Assembly (NCBI GenBank): GCA_031279835.1
Contig: JAITHV010000005.1
Location: 1-41,683 of the forward strand
Length of the DNA stretch: 41,683 nt
Origin: Coriobacteriales bacterium
Lineage (GTDB): Bacteria; Actinomycetota; Coriobacteriia; Coriobacteriales; UBA8131
Direction: 5' to 3'
Part shown: positions 9,967-17,953 of the stretch, one piece after another
How the letters are laid out: the number at the start of each line of letters is the position of its first letter
Position numbering within the stretch: the first letter of the stretch is position 1
The notes under the pieces: generated by a model
The model's database searches: none
What the model saw: the letters and a program-made list of their open reading frames with translations, nothing else
What the model was told of the DNA's origin: nothing
Program-made: the position numbers and the translations under genes

Positions 9967-11009
9967 CGTGGACAAGACCTCTCTGTGTCGGCGCCACGCC
10001 CTGCAGTAGCTGCCATGACCAGCGACATGAGCGCCTTTTGGACGTGCAGGCGGTTTTCTGCCTCGTCGTAAATCGCCGACTGTGGGCCGTCCATCACCTC
10101 GTCGGTGACTTCCTCGCCGCGATGAGCAGGGAGACAATGGAGAAACATGGCGCCAGGCGCGGCCTTGCGCATCGTCGCAGCGTCTACCGTGTACGAGGCG
10201 AACGCCGCGCGCCTGCGGGCCACGTCGTCTTCCTTGCCCATGGAAGTCCAAGTGTCGGTGATCACCACGTCGGCCCCGGCAAGCGCCGCCTCGCGGTCCT
10301 CATCCACGCGGATGCGCCTTGGGTCGGCAGCCTGTGCCCGGCACGCGTCGATGATCGACGGGTCGGGCGCGAAGTCGAGGGGCGTCACGAGGTGAAGCTC
10401 CATGCCGATAAGCGCCGCTGCCTCGGCATAGGTGTGCGCCATGTTGTTGCCGTCGCCGATGAACGCCACCTTGAGGCGCGAGAGGTCGCCTTTGTGCTCG
10501 TGCATGGTCAAAAGGTCGGCAAGCCCTTGGCAGGGATGGTAGTCGTCTGTCAGGGCGTTGATGACCGGGACTGACGCCCAGTGCGCCACCTCGGCAAGCC
10601 GTGCCTGCTCGAAGGTCCGCAACACGATGCAGTCAGCGAACCGTTCCAGCACCATCACCGTGTCTTTGATGCTCTCGCCCCGGCTGAATGCCGATTGCTT
10701 GTCGCTCATGACGGCGGCGTGCGCGCCGAGGCGCACGGCGCCTACCTCAAAAGAGATGCGCGTGCGCAACGAAGGCTTCTCGAGGATCACGGCCACCGTG
10801 CTTCCGCGATACGGGGCGCTGGCCGCCTCGGCCGCAGGGTCGAGCCGCCAGGCGGCCTTCTGCCGCATTGCCACCGACAACACGAAAAACAGCTCTGAGG
10901 GCGTTAGGTCAAGAAGCCGCAGGAGGTCGCGCCCCGCCAGCGGGTTGCCGGCCAAGGAGCTGTCGGCGGCGGCGTCAAGACGCGCCCAGTCACAGGTGTC
11001 GTTTGTCAT
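9963..11009 (-). CDS. argF: Ornithine carbamoyltransferase ArgF
   Basis: Forms citrulline from ornithine and carbamoyl phosphate. The 348 residues carry the carbamoyl-phosphate loop as SLRTRISFE (STRTR in many homologues), the ornithine motif DTWTSMG, and the C-terminal HCLPAHRGEEV with the catalytic Cys. About 20 N-terminal residues precede the usual family start. It overlaps argD by four bases upstream and argR by four bases downstream. A catabolic role in the arginine deiminase pathway is less likely, because the gene sits among synthesis genes and no arcA or arcC is seen. Confidence 0.95.
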   Translation of the reverse strand: MTNDTCDWARLDAAADSSLAGNPLAGRDLLRLLDLTPSELFFVLSVAMRQKAAWRLDPAAEAASAPYRGSTVAVILEKPSLRTRISFEVGAVRLGAHAAVMSDKQSAFSRGESIKDTVMVLERFADCIVLRTFEQARLAEVAHWASVPVINALTDDYHPCQGLADLLTMHEHKGDLSRLKVAFIGDGNNMAHTYAEAAALIGMELHLVTPLDFAPDPSIIDACRAQAADPRRIRVDEDREAALAGADVVITDTWTSMGKEDDVARRRAAFASYTVDAATMRKAAPGAMFLHCLPAHRGEEVTDEVMDGPQSAIYDEAENRLHVQKALMSLVMAATAGRGADTERSCPR

Positions 11010-12229
11010 TCTCCTGCCTTCCTTGTGAGCACGCCGTCAAGGATCTCTAGTGCCTCGTCCACGTCTGCCTCAGTGCAAATAAGCGGAGGCAGCAGCCGCA
11101 GAATGCTGTCGCCTATGGCGTTGACCACGAGCCCGGCTGCAAGCGCCGCATCGGCCGCCTCCTGCGCCACCGGCACGGCGAGCTGCGCGGCGAGCATGAG
11201 CCCCCTGCCACGCACCTCAGTGACCAAGGCGCACTGCTGCAAGGCCTCGGCAAGACAAGCCCCTACCCGTGTCACCGACGATGCCACGTCTCGTGCCTCT
11301 AGCTCGTCGAGCGTGGCATGGGCGGCAGCCACGGCCAAGGGGCTTCCGCCGAAAGTCGAGCCGTGCTCGCCCGGGCACAGTAGCTCGGCAGCATCGCCGC
11401 ATGCCGCCACGGCGCCCATGGGCATGCCGTTTGCGATGCCCTTGGCAAGCGTCACCACGTCAGGGACGACGCCGTGGTGCTGATACGAGAAGGGGTGCGT
11501 CCCCGTGCGGTAAAAGCCTGTCTGCACCTCGTCGCACATGAGCAGCATGCCGCGCTCGGCCGTCATGGCGCGCGCGGCTGCGAGGTACTCGGGCTCACAA
11601 GGCCAGACGCCGCCCTCGCCCTGGATGCCTTCGAGCAGCACAGCGCAGGGCGCGCCCTCGCCTCGCGCGTCCAAGGCCGCCCGCAGCGCCTCAACGTCGT
11701 TGAGGGGCACGTGGACAAACCCCTGCGGCATGGGGCCGAACGCATCCTGTTTGGCAGCCTGGCCAGTGGCGGCAAGCGCCGCAAGCGTGCGCCCATGAAA
11801 CGACTTGCGCGCCGACACGACGGCGAACGCGCCGTCGAGGTTTTGTGTGCCGTGCTTGCGGGCGATCTTAATCGCCCCTTCGACTGCCTCGGCGCCGCTG
11901 TTGGCAAAGAAGAGCTTCCATGAAGGCCCCATGCCGGCCGGGCCTGAGAGCAGCTGCCCAAGCCGGCCAGCCAGCTCCCCGCGCCCCTCGACATAAAAAT
12001 AGTTGCCCACATGCACGAGACGCGCCGCCTGCTCGCTGAGCGCCTGCGCTACTCGAGTGTTCGCGTGCCCGACGCTGACCGCGCCGACGCCTGCGAGAAA
12101 GTCGAGGTAGCGCCTGCCCTCGTCGTCATACAAGCGCATGCCTTCGCCGCGCACAAACATCACCGGCTTGCGGCCATAGGTCTGCATGACGCTGTCGCGC
12201 TCGAGCTGTTGCTGGCTTTGTAAACCCAT
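11006..12229 (-). CDS. argD: Acetylornithine aminotransferase ArgD
   Basis: PLP-dependent class III aminotransferase converting N-acetylglutamate semialdehyde to N-acetylornithine; homologues often also act on succinyl-diaminopimelate. At 407 residues it shows FLAGVGAVSVGHA near the N terminus, FFANSGAEAVEGAIK for phosphate binding, and the PLP lysine in VVTLAKGIANGMPMGA. AAGGAGG is placed well before the ATG. It follows argB by 23 bases and overlaps argF by four. Confidence 0.95.
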   Translation of the reverse strand: MGLQSQQQLERDSVMQTYGRKPVMFVRGEGMRLYDDEGRRYLDFLAGVGAVSVGHANTRVAQALSEQAARLVHVGNYFYVEGRGELAGRLGQLLSGPAGMGPSWKLFFANSGAEAVEGAIKIARKHGTQNLDGAFAVVSARKSFHGRTLAALAATGQAAKQDAFGPMPQGFVHVPLNDVEALRAALDARGEGAPCAVLLEGIQGEGGVWPCEPEYLAAARAMTAERGMLLMCDEVQTGFYRTGTHPFSYQHHGVVPDVVTLAKGIANGMPMGAVAACGDAAELLCPGEHGSTFGGSPLAVAAAHATLDELEARDVASSVTRVGACLAEALQQCALVTEVRGRGLMLAAQLAVPVAQEAADAALAAGLVVNAIGDSILRLLPPLICTEADVDEALEILDGVLTRKAGE

Positions 12230-12252
12230 GTGCGTCCTCCTTGTCTTTGTCT

Positions 12253-13224
12253 TTATCCGTGAAGCTTGCTAGCAAGATTGTCGAGCGGGTAGCTGCTGAA
12301 GTCCTCCGGGACGTAGTCCTCGTCGTCAGGAAGGATCATGGTGCCCACGCCCTGGTCGGTGAAGATCTCAAGGAGAAGGGCGTGGGGGATCGTGCCGTTG
12401 AGGATGTGGGCGCGCGGCACGCCGGCCTGGAGCGCCTTGATGCATGCCTCCACCTTGGGGATCATGCCGGATGCGAGCGCGCCCGAGGCGCGCATCGCCT
12501 CGGCCTGCGAGAGCTGCATGCGCATGATGAGCGAGGACTTGTCTGCAAAATCTCCATACAGGCCGTCGACGTCGGTCAGGAAGATGACCTTATGGGCACC
12601 GATCGCCGCAGCTATCTCGCCCGCCGCCGAGTCGGCGTTGACATTGTACGAGCGACCGTCGGAGCCCACGGCCACACTAGCGATGACAGGGATGTAGTCG
12701 TCGGAGACCAGGTCCCGCAGCAGCGTGGTGTCTACCTTCTCCACACTGCCGGCAAGCCCCATGTCGGGAGCAAGCTGATGCGCTTTGACGATGTGGGCGT
12801 CAGCGCCGTTGAGGCCGACCGCGATGTGCCCGTGCTGGTTCATCTGCGCAACGAGCTCCTGGTTGACCTTGCCGACGAGCACCATCTTGACGATCTCCAT
12901 GACTTCGGGCGGAGTGACGCGAAAGCCGTCCTTGAACTCGACCGGCAGCCCCAGGCGCTCGCACAGGCTCGTGATGTCCTTGCCGCCGCCATGCACGATG
13001 ATGGGGTTTATCCCGATGATCTTCATGAGCACGATGTCGCTCATGACGTCGGCGCGCAGCTTCTCGTCCGTCATCGCGGCGCCGCCGTACTTGATGACGA
13101 CGGTCTTGCCGGTGGACTGCTTGATCCAGGGCAGCGCCTCAATGAGCAGCTGCGTCTGCCCCACAGCCTGGGCGCGCATAGCCCGTATGTTCTCGAGCTG
13201 TTTTTCTGAGGTCATTTGACTCAT
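12253..13224 (-). CDS. argB: Acetylglutamate kinase ArgB
   Basis: Phosphorylates N-acetylglutamate, often the arginine-inhibited step. The 323 residues show the amino-acid-kinase fold with VVIKYGGAAMT, the glycine-rich HGGGKDI, the NVNADSAAGEIA segment and FLTDVDGLY. The N-terminal helix before the kinase core (LENIRAMRAQAVGQTQ) is of the kind found in arginine-sensitive hexameric forms, which suggests feedback inhibition. GAAGGGA precedes the ATG at 13224; a second in-frame ATG three codons on is possible. Confidence 0.95.
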   Translation of the reverse strand: MSQMTSEKQLENIRAMRAQAVGQTQLLIEALPWIKQSTGKTVVIKYGGAAMTDEKLRADVMSDIVLMKIIGINPIIVHGGGKDITSLCERLGLPVEFKDGFRVTPPEVMEIVKMVLVGKVNQELVAQMNQHGHIAVGLNGADAHIVKAHQLAPDMGLAGSVEKVDTTLLRDLVSDDYIPVIASVAVGSDGRSYNVNADSAAGEIAAAIGAHKVIFLTDVDGLYGDFADKSSLIMRMQLSQAEAMRASGALASGMIPKVEACIKALQAGVPRAHILNGTIPHALLLEIFTDQGVGTMILPDDEDYVPEDFSSYPLDNLASKLHG

Positions 13225-13242
13225 GGCGGTCCCTTCTTTGTG

Positions 13243-14583
13243 TCAGGTGCGGTAGTCGCCGTTTATGCTGATGTACTCGTGTGTCAGGTCGCAGGTCCAG
13301 ATGCGCGTTGATGCCTCGCCGGCCCCGAGGTCTGCCTCGATGACTATCTCGTCGAGCTGCTCGAAGCGCCTGAGCGCCTCATCCTCGTCAAACGGCACCG
13401 GGAGCCCGTGGCGGCATACGGGAAGGCCCATGATGGAGATGCACACGTCCTCTTGCCGAAACTCGGCGCCGCTCTTGCCGAGCGCCATGGCGATGCGGCC
13501 CCAGTTCGCGTCATGCCCGGCCAGGGCAGTCTTCACAAGCGGGGAGTCCGCGACGGCGCGCGCGGCGCAGTCGGCGTCTGTCTCGTCGGCGGCGCCGCGC
13601 AGCTCGACGGTGACCAGCTTGGTGGCGCCTTCCCCGTCTTGGGCTATCTGGCGCGCTAGGTCCTCGCATACCGAGCACAGCGCCGCTTGCAGGTCGTCAA
13701 AGCACGCGCTTGCCGGCGTAATGGCATGCGGGCAGGCGGGGGGACTGGGGCAGGCGGCAGCATCGCCCGCGTCAAAATGCCCGGCGGCATGCCCGCCCGA
13801 CGCAGCGCCCGTGGCAAGCAGGATCGCCGTGTCGTTCGTCGAGGTGTCGCTGTCGATGGTGACTTTGTTGAAGGAGACGCCCGCAGCGACGCGCAGCGCC
13901 TCGTCTGCCGCCTCGACGGTGAGGGGGGCGTCGGTCGCTAGAATTGCTATCATAGTCGCCATGTCAGGCGCTATCATGCCTGAGCCCTTGCAGATGCCGC
14001 CGACGGTGCAGACGAGCTCGGTCCCGTCGTCAAGCGTCACCTCCACCTTGGCCGCAGAGAGCTTCGGCTTGGTATCGGTCGTCATTATCGCCTCTGCGGC
14101 CGCAAGTCCAGAGCCTGCGTCAGTGCCGTCTGTAGCCCCAAGGCTTGCGAGCGCCTGGGGCAGCCCGGCCTCGAAGCGCCCCTCCGGCAGGTTCACGCCG
14201 ATGACGCCCGTTGACGCCACAAGCACCTGGTGGGGCCTGCAGCCGAGCCCCTGGGCAGCAAGCGCGGCCGTCGCCCTCGCTGCCTGCTCGCCCGGAGCGC
14301 CGGTCGCGGCGTTGGCGTTGCCTGAGTTGACGACGACGGCAAAGCACGGGTCATGAGCAGCCCTTAGCTGCTCGAGGTGCTCCCGCGACACGGTGACCGG
14401 GGCAGCGCAGAAGGTGTTTTGGGTGAACACCCCTGCTGCTGCCGCGCCCTGCGGCGCGGCTACCACCGCGAGGTCGCGCTGGCCGGGCCTCTTCCTGAAC
14501 CCGGCCCAGACGCCTGCGCACGCGATGCCGCCGACAGCTGCGATGCCGCCCTCGATGTGCGTTATGCGTGTTGCTGGTGCCAT
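13243..14583 (-). CDS. argJ: Bifunctional ornithine acetyltransferase/N-acetylglutamate synthase ArgJ
   Basis: Transfers acetyl from N-acetylornithine to glutamate, and in bifunctional forms also uses acetyl-CoA. The 446 residues are about 40 longer than typical. The self-cleavage region reads DSDTSTNDTAILL, with the nucleophilic Thr usual for the family (TND). Shortly after it lies an extra Gly/Ala/Cys/His-rich stretch (from ASGGHAAGHF through CPSPPACPH) not expected in ArgJ. The start ATG at 14583 matches the conserved N terminus; the longer open frame upstream has no family likeness. Because argJ recycles acetyl groups, no separate argE or argA is needed for this route. Confidence 0.93.
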   Translation of the reverse strand: MAPATRITHIEGGIAAVGGIACAGVWAGFRKRPGQRDLAVVAAPQGAAAAGVFTQNTFCAAPVTVSREHLEQLRAAHDPCFAVVVNSGNANAATGAPGEQAARATAALAAQGLGCRPHQVLVASTGVIGVNLPEGRFEAGLPQALASLGATDGTDAGSGLAAAEAIMTTDTKPKLSAAKVEVTLDDGTELVCTVGGICKGSGMIAPDMATMIAILATDAPLTVEAADEALRVAAGVSFNKVTIDSDTSTNDTAILLATGAASGGHAAGHFDAGDAAACPSPPACPHAITPASACFDDLQAALCSVCEDLARQIAQDGEGATKLVTVELRGAADETDADCAARAVADSPLVKTALAGHDANWGRIAMALGKSGAEFRQEDVCISIMGLPVCRHGLPVPFDEDEALRRFEQLDEIVIEADLGAGEASTRIWTCDLTHEYISINGDYRT

Positions 14584-14677
14584 GGCTGTCCTTTCCTGGG
14601 TCGTGCCGTAGTTGTTGCCTGCGCTGGTGTCGAGACTGGTGCTTCTATGGCCTGATTGCGTACACACTGCCATCTGG

Positions 14678-15751
14678 CTACACGAGGGGAGGCAGGGAGA
14701 CAAGCCCGGCGTCCTCGGGCAGGCGCAGAGCGAGGTTCGCGTTTTGGACCGCCTGGGAGGCGGCGCCCTTGCCGAGGTTGTCGATGGCGCACGAGGCTAC
14801 GAGGCGCCCGGCCCGCTCGTCGACTGCAATGCCCACAAGCGCGCGGTTCGTGCCTGCGACATGGGCCGAGTGGGGCATGGTGCCAAAAGGCATCATGGCC
14901 ACGAAGGGCTCGTCGGCGTAGCGCTCAGCGTAGGCCTCCTCGACCTGTGCAGGCCCTATGCCTTGGGCCAGCGGGGCAACGACGGTCGAGACCATGCCCC
15001 GCTTGAGCGGCGCAAGGTGCGGTGTGAACACCACTGAGACGGGCCGGCCGGCCGCCTGCGCGAGCGCCTGCTCGATTTCGGGAGTATGGCGGTGCGTGGC
15101 GGCGCCGTAGGCGGCAAGGTCGCTGTCGGCGCTGCAAAAGTGCGTGGTGGACGTCGCGGCGCGCCCTGCGCCTGAGACCCCTGAGATGGCGTTGGCCACG
15201 AGGGGGGCGTCTTCGAGCAGTCCGGCTGCAAGAGCGGGCAAGGCGGCGAGCGTCGTGGCCGTAGGGTAACAGCCCGGGTTGGCTATAAGCGCGGGCGTGC
15301 CTTCAGCGACGCCTGCGGCAACCGAGCGCAGTTCCTCGCGGCAAAGCTCAGGCAGGCCATAGACGGCCGTGGCGAGGAGCTCCTGTGCCGTGTGCGGCAC
15401 GCCGTACCACCGCTCATAGGCCTGCGCGTCCTTGAGGCGAAAGTCCGCGCTCAAGTCGATGACCGTCGTGCCTCGCGCCAGCAGCGTGCCGGCAACCTGC
15501 TGCGCGGCCGTGTGCGGGACCGCCAAAAACGCGAGCGCGAGCCCCTTGGCCGACGCCGCCTGCTCATGCGTGACCAGGGCAAGCGACCCGGCGCCGGTGC
15601 CGAGCAGGCCAGGATACAACGACGAGACAGCGCGCCCGGCGTCGGCGTCTGAGCTCGCGGCGACCAGGTCAAGGCAGGGGTGCGTGGCAAGCCACCGCAC
15701 AAGCTCCACACCTGTGTAGCCTGCTGCGCCGATTATTGCGGTAGGGATCAT
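14678..15751 (-). CDS. argC: N-acetyl-gamma-glutamyl-phosphate reductase ArgC
   Basis: NADPH-dependent reductase making N-acetylglutamate semialdehyde. The 357 residues open with the dinucleotide loop IIGAAGYTGVELVRWL, and the active-site Cys lies in NPGCYPTAT. AAAGGAA lies five bases before the ATG. It is the first gene of the arg run and sits behind an AT-rich promoter region. The gap to argJ is 94 bases. Confidence 0.95.
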   Translation of the reverse strand: MIPTAIIGAAGYTGVELVRWLATHPCLDLVAASSDADAGRAVSSLYPGLLGTGAGSLALVTHEQAASAKGLALAFLAVPHTAAQQVAGTLLARGTTVIDLSADFRLKDAQAYERWYGVPHTAQELLATAVYGLPELCREELRSVAAGVAEGTPALIANPGCYPTATTLAALPALAAGLLEDAPLVANAISGVSGAGRAATSTTHFCSADSDLAAYGAATHRHTPEIEQALAQAAGRPVSVVFTPHLAPLKRGMVSTVVAPLAQGIGPAQVEEAYAERYADEPFVAMMPFGTMPHSAHVAGTNRALVGIAVDERAGRLVASCAIDNLGKGAASQAVQNANLALRLPEDAGLVSLPPLV

Positions 15752-15776
15752 GCGGTTCCTTTCGGTTAGGTCATTG

Positions 15777-15804
15777 AATCTAACAGATGTTCAGGTGATG
15801 TCAA
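15777..15804 (-). promoter_or_regulatory. sigma-70 promoter of the arg operon
   Basis: On the minus strand, TTGACA (15799-15804) and TAGATT (15777-15782) are separated by 16 bases, about 26 bases before the argC ATG. Just upstream, an AT-rich stretch around 15815-15834 (minus strand AGAATAATGCATAA) loosely resembles half of an ArgR box; that operator is only a guess. Confidence 0.7.
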
Positions 15805-15940
15805 TAGTATTTCTCAGATTATGCATTATTCTATAAATTTCTTTCGTTTTCATGCAGGTTTTATTGAGCACCTCATATGCACGCTGTTGCAGCGCGCGCT
15901 CGGCGGCAACCGTCGCAAAGACGAAACGGCAACACAGGCG

Positions 15941-15949
15941 TGGTATGAT
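15941..15949 (+). promoter_or_regulatory. Extended -10 promoter, probable leaderless start
   Basis: TGG followed by TATGAT ends six bases before the ATG at 15956. Transcription would then begin at or next to the start codon. No Shine-Dalgarno sequence precedes this ATG and no clear -35 box is seen. Confidence 0.55.
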
Positions 15950-15955
15950 CTTGCC

Positions 15956-17272
15956 ATGGAACCGTCAGAAAGCACACGCAGGGACGCGCTGCGGGCAGCG
16001 AGGCAGCCGTGCGCGACACCTGTGCCACACAGCCAAGCCGCCCCGCGCGTCGCCGTCATCACCATGGGCGTCAAGCTCGGCGCAGAGACCAAAGGCTACA
16101 CACGCTTCTTGACCATTGCCGAGCAGCTGGCCGGGGCAGGGCTTTCCGTCGAGCTCATCACGTCAAGCTTCCAGCATTGGGAGAAGGCCCATCGCGACAC
16201 AGCCGCTGCCGAATACCGTGCCTACCCGTTTGACGTGAGCTTCATCGACGAGCCTGGCTATAAGAGAAACATCGACCTCTCGCGCGTGCGCAGCCACCGT
16301 CGCGCGGCCAGTGCCCTTCACAGCCATCTGCAAAGCCAGCACAAGGCATGTGGCTACGACCTCGTCTACTGCGAGATACCCCCCAACGACGTGGCACGCG
16401 CGGCCGCGGAGTTCGCGTCTGCGGCGGGCATCCCCTTTGTGGTGGACGTGAACGACCTGTGGCCAGAGGCCATGCGCATGGTGCTCGACGTGCCGGTGAT
16501 CAGCCAGCTGCTGTATCGCCCGCTCGCCCGAGACGCCAAGGCGACCTATCGCCGGTGCAGCGCCGTCGTGGGGACCTCCGACGAGTATGCCGAAAGGCCG
16601 TTTGCCGACTGCGCCCCCGAGACGACACGACTGACCGTCTACGTGGGCGGCAACAAGGAGGAGTTTGACGCCGGGGCAGCTCTTGGCCGCGCGGCTGCTC
16701 AAAAGCCGGCCGGTGCCTTTTGGGTCACCTATGCCGGCACGCTTGGCACAAGCTACGACCTCGAGACACTCATCAACGCGTCAGTGCTGGCGCAACAACA
16801 CGGCGTCGCCTCGCTCGAGCTTCTGCTCATCGGCGACGGGCCCGACCTGGCCAAGCTCGAGCGCCATGTCCAAAAACAAGGCGCGCCTGTGCGGTTTCTC
16901 GGTTATCAAGACTATTCCAAGCTGGCAGACTGGCTCGTCGCCTCAGATGTCGTCGTCAACTCACTGGTGCGCAAGGCGCCGCAGTCCATCGTCAACAAAG
17001 TAGGCGACTACCTGTTCTCAGGCAGGCCGATGATCAACACCGGCCTCAAAACAGAGCTGCGCAATCTCGTGACACAAGAGAAGGTGGGGCTCAACGTCGT
17101 GCCAGGAGACCCCGGGCTGCTTGCCGCTGCGATAGAGCGACTGGCCAGCGACGCGGAGCTGCGGGCCTTGATGGGCGCCAACGCCCGTCGGCTCGCCGTT
17201 GAGCGCTTTGACCGCGCGCGCTCATACGCTCCCATCGTCGAGCTGGTCATGGGGCTTGTCGCCCGGCGTTGA
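15956..17272 (+). CDS. GT4-family glycosyltransferase
   Basis: A cytoplasmic retaining glycosyltransferase with a GT-B fold, 438 residues from the ATG at 15956. The N-terminal domain starts with RVAVITMGVKLGAETKGYTR and the C-terminal nucleotide-sugar domain has LLLIGDGPDLAKLE, then FLGYQDYSKLADWL and later SGRPMINTG, all usual for GT4. The open frame extends 45 codons upstream, but that part is AT-rich and the downstream ATG has a promoter right against it. Donor and acceptor are unknown; the neighbours point to cell-surface polysaccharide. Its 3' end overlaps the facing sugar-transferase gene by 51 bases. Confidence 0.85.
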   Translation: MEPSESTRRDALRAARQPCATPVPHSQAAPRVAVITMGVKLGAETKGYTRFLTIAEQLAGAGLSVELITSSFQHWEKAHRDTAAAEYRAYPFDVSFIDEPGYKRNIDLSRVRSHRRAASALHSHLQSQHKACGYDLVYCEIPPNDVARAAAEFASAAGIPFVVDVNDLWPEAMRMVLDVPVISQLLYRPLARDAKATYRRCSAVVGTSDEYAERPFADCAPETTRLTVYVGGNKEEFDAGAALGRAAAQKPAGAFWVTYAGTLGTSYDLETLINASVLAQQHGVASLELLLIGDGPDLAKLERHVQKQGAPVRFLGYQDYSKLADWLVASDVVVNSLVRKAPQSIVNKVGDYLFSGRPMINTGLKTELRNLVTQEKVGLNVVPGDPGLLAAAIERLASDAELRALMGANARRLAVERFDRARSYAPIVELVMGLVARR

Positions 17273-17953
17273 AGGCGCAGTCGCGTCACTTTCGTAGACG
17301 TCTTTTTGGGAGAAGACCGTAAGGAAGGTCTTGAAGAAGATGCTGGCGTCGAGCAGGAAGCCTTGTCTTCTCACGTACTCGACGTCGAGGGCAAGACGGG
17401 AGCGCCAAGGTATCGCGTTGCGGCCATGCACCTGCGCGTAGCCCGAGAGGCCTGGCTTGACCAGGAGCTTCAGATGCTCGTCTCCCTCATAAAGCTCCAC
17501 CTCGTTTGCGAGGTCGGGCCGAGGGCCGATGAAGCTCATATCGCCCTTCAAGACATTGAGCACCTGGGGCAGCTCGTCGAGGCTCAAAAGGCGCAGCCGG
17601 GCCCCCACGCGCGTCTGACGAGGGTCGCTAGCAGAGCTGTAGGTTGATCCGTCCGGCTCCTTGAGGTCAGGCGCGCCCACGTGCATGGTGCGAAACTTGT
17701 ACATGACAAACGGCCGCCCGCCCCTGCCCACGCGCTCTGCGTTGTAAAACACCGGGCCGCCGTCCTCGCGGCGGATGAGCACGGCTATCACTGCGAAGAC
17801 AACGGCGACAAGCGGCAAGGCCACGATGCCGAGCATGAGGTCGAGCAGGCGCTTTACGACGCGAGGGTACAAACCGTAGCGCGGGTTGCGCCTGCCGCGC
17901 GCCTTGTCTTCTTCCCTTCCTTTGCCGTTCGTTCCCATTCTCGCCGCCATCAT
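17222..17953 (-). CDS. Undecaprenyl-phosphate sugar-phosphate transferase (initiating, WbaP/PglC class)
   Basis: Membrane-attached enzyme that moves a sugar-1-phosphate from a nucleotide sugar to undecaprenyl phosphate, priming a glycan repeat. The 243 residues hold one N-terminal hydrophobic helix (about residues 35-58) and the bacterial sugar transferase domain: PVFYNAERVGRGG, MYKFRTM, LDELPQVLNVLKGDMSFIGPRP and KPGLSGYAQVHGR. The short form lacks the multi-span domain of WbaP and so resembles PglC. It overlaps the DegT gene by four bases, which suggests one mRNA with the aminotransferase and production of an amino- or diamino-sugar primer. The sugar itself is inferred only. Confidence 0.9.
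   Translation of the reverse strand: MMAARMGTNGKGREEDKARGRRNPRYGLYPRVVKRLLDLMLGIVALPLVAVVFAVIAVLIRREDGGPVFYNAERVGRGGRPFVMYKFRTMHVGAPDLKEPDGSTYSSASDPRQTRVGARLRLLSLDELPQVLNVLKGDMSFIGPRPDLANEVELYEGDEHLKLLVKPGLSGYAQVHGRNAIPWRSRLALDVEYVRRQGFLLDASIFFKTFLTVFSQKDVYESDATAPSTPGDKPHDQLDDGSV

Noticed and set aside
9963-11009. Catabolic ornithine carbamoyltransferase (arginine deiminase pathway)
   Set aside because: The gene is embedded in the synthesis operon between argD and argR, and no arginine deiminase or carbamate kinase gene is present here.
16163-16702. Long minus-strand frames opposite the GT4 gene and other antisense frames across the window
   Set aside because: High GC leaves antisense frames open. 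The translations show no recognisable motifs and lack supported starts.
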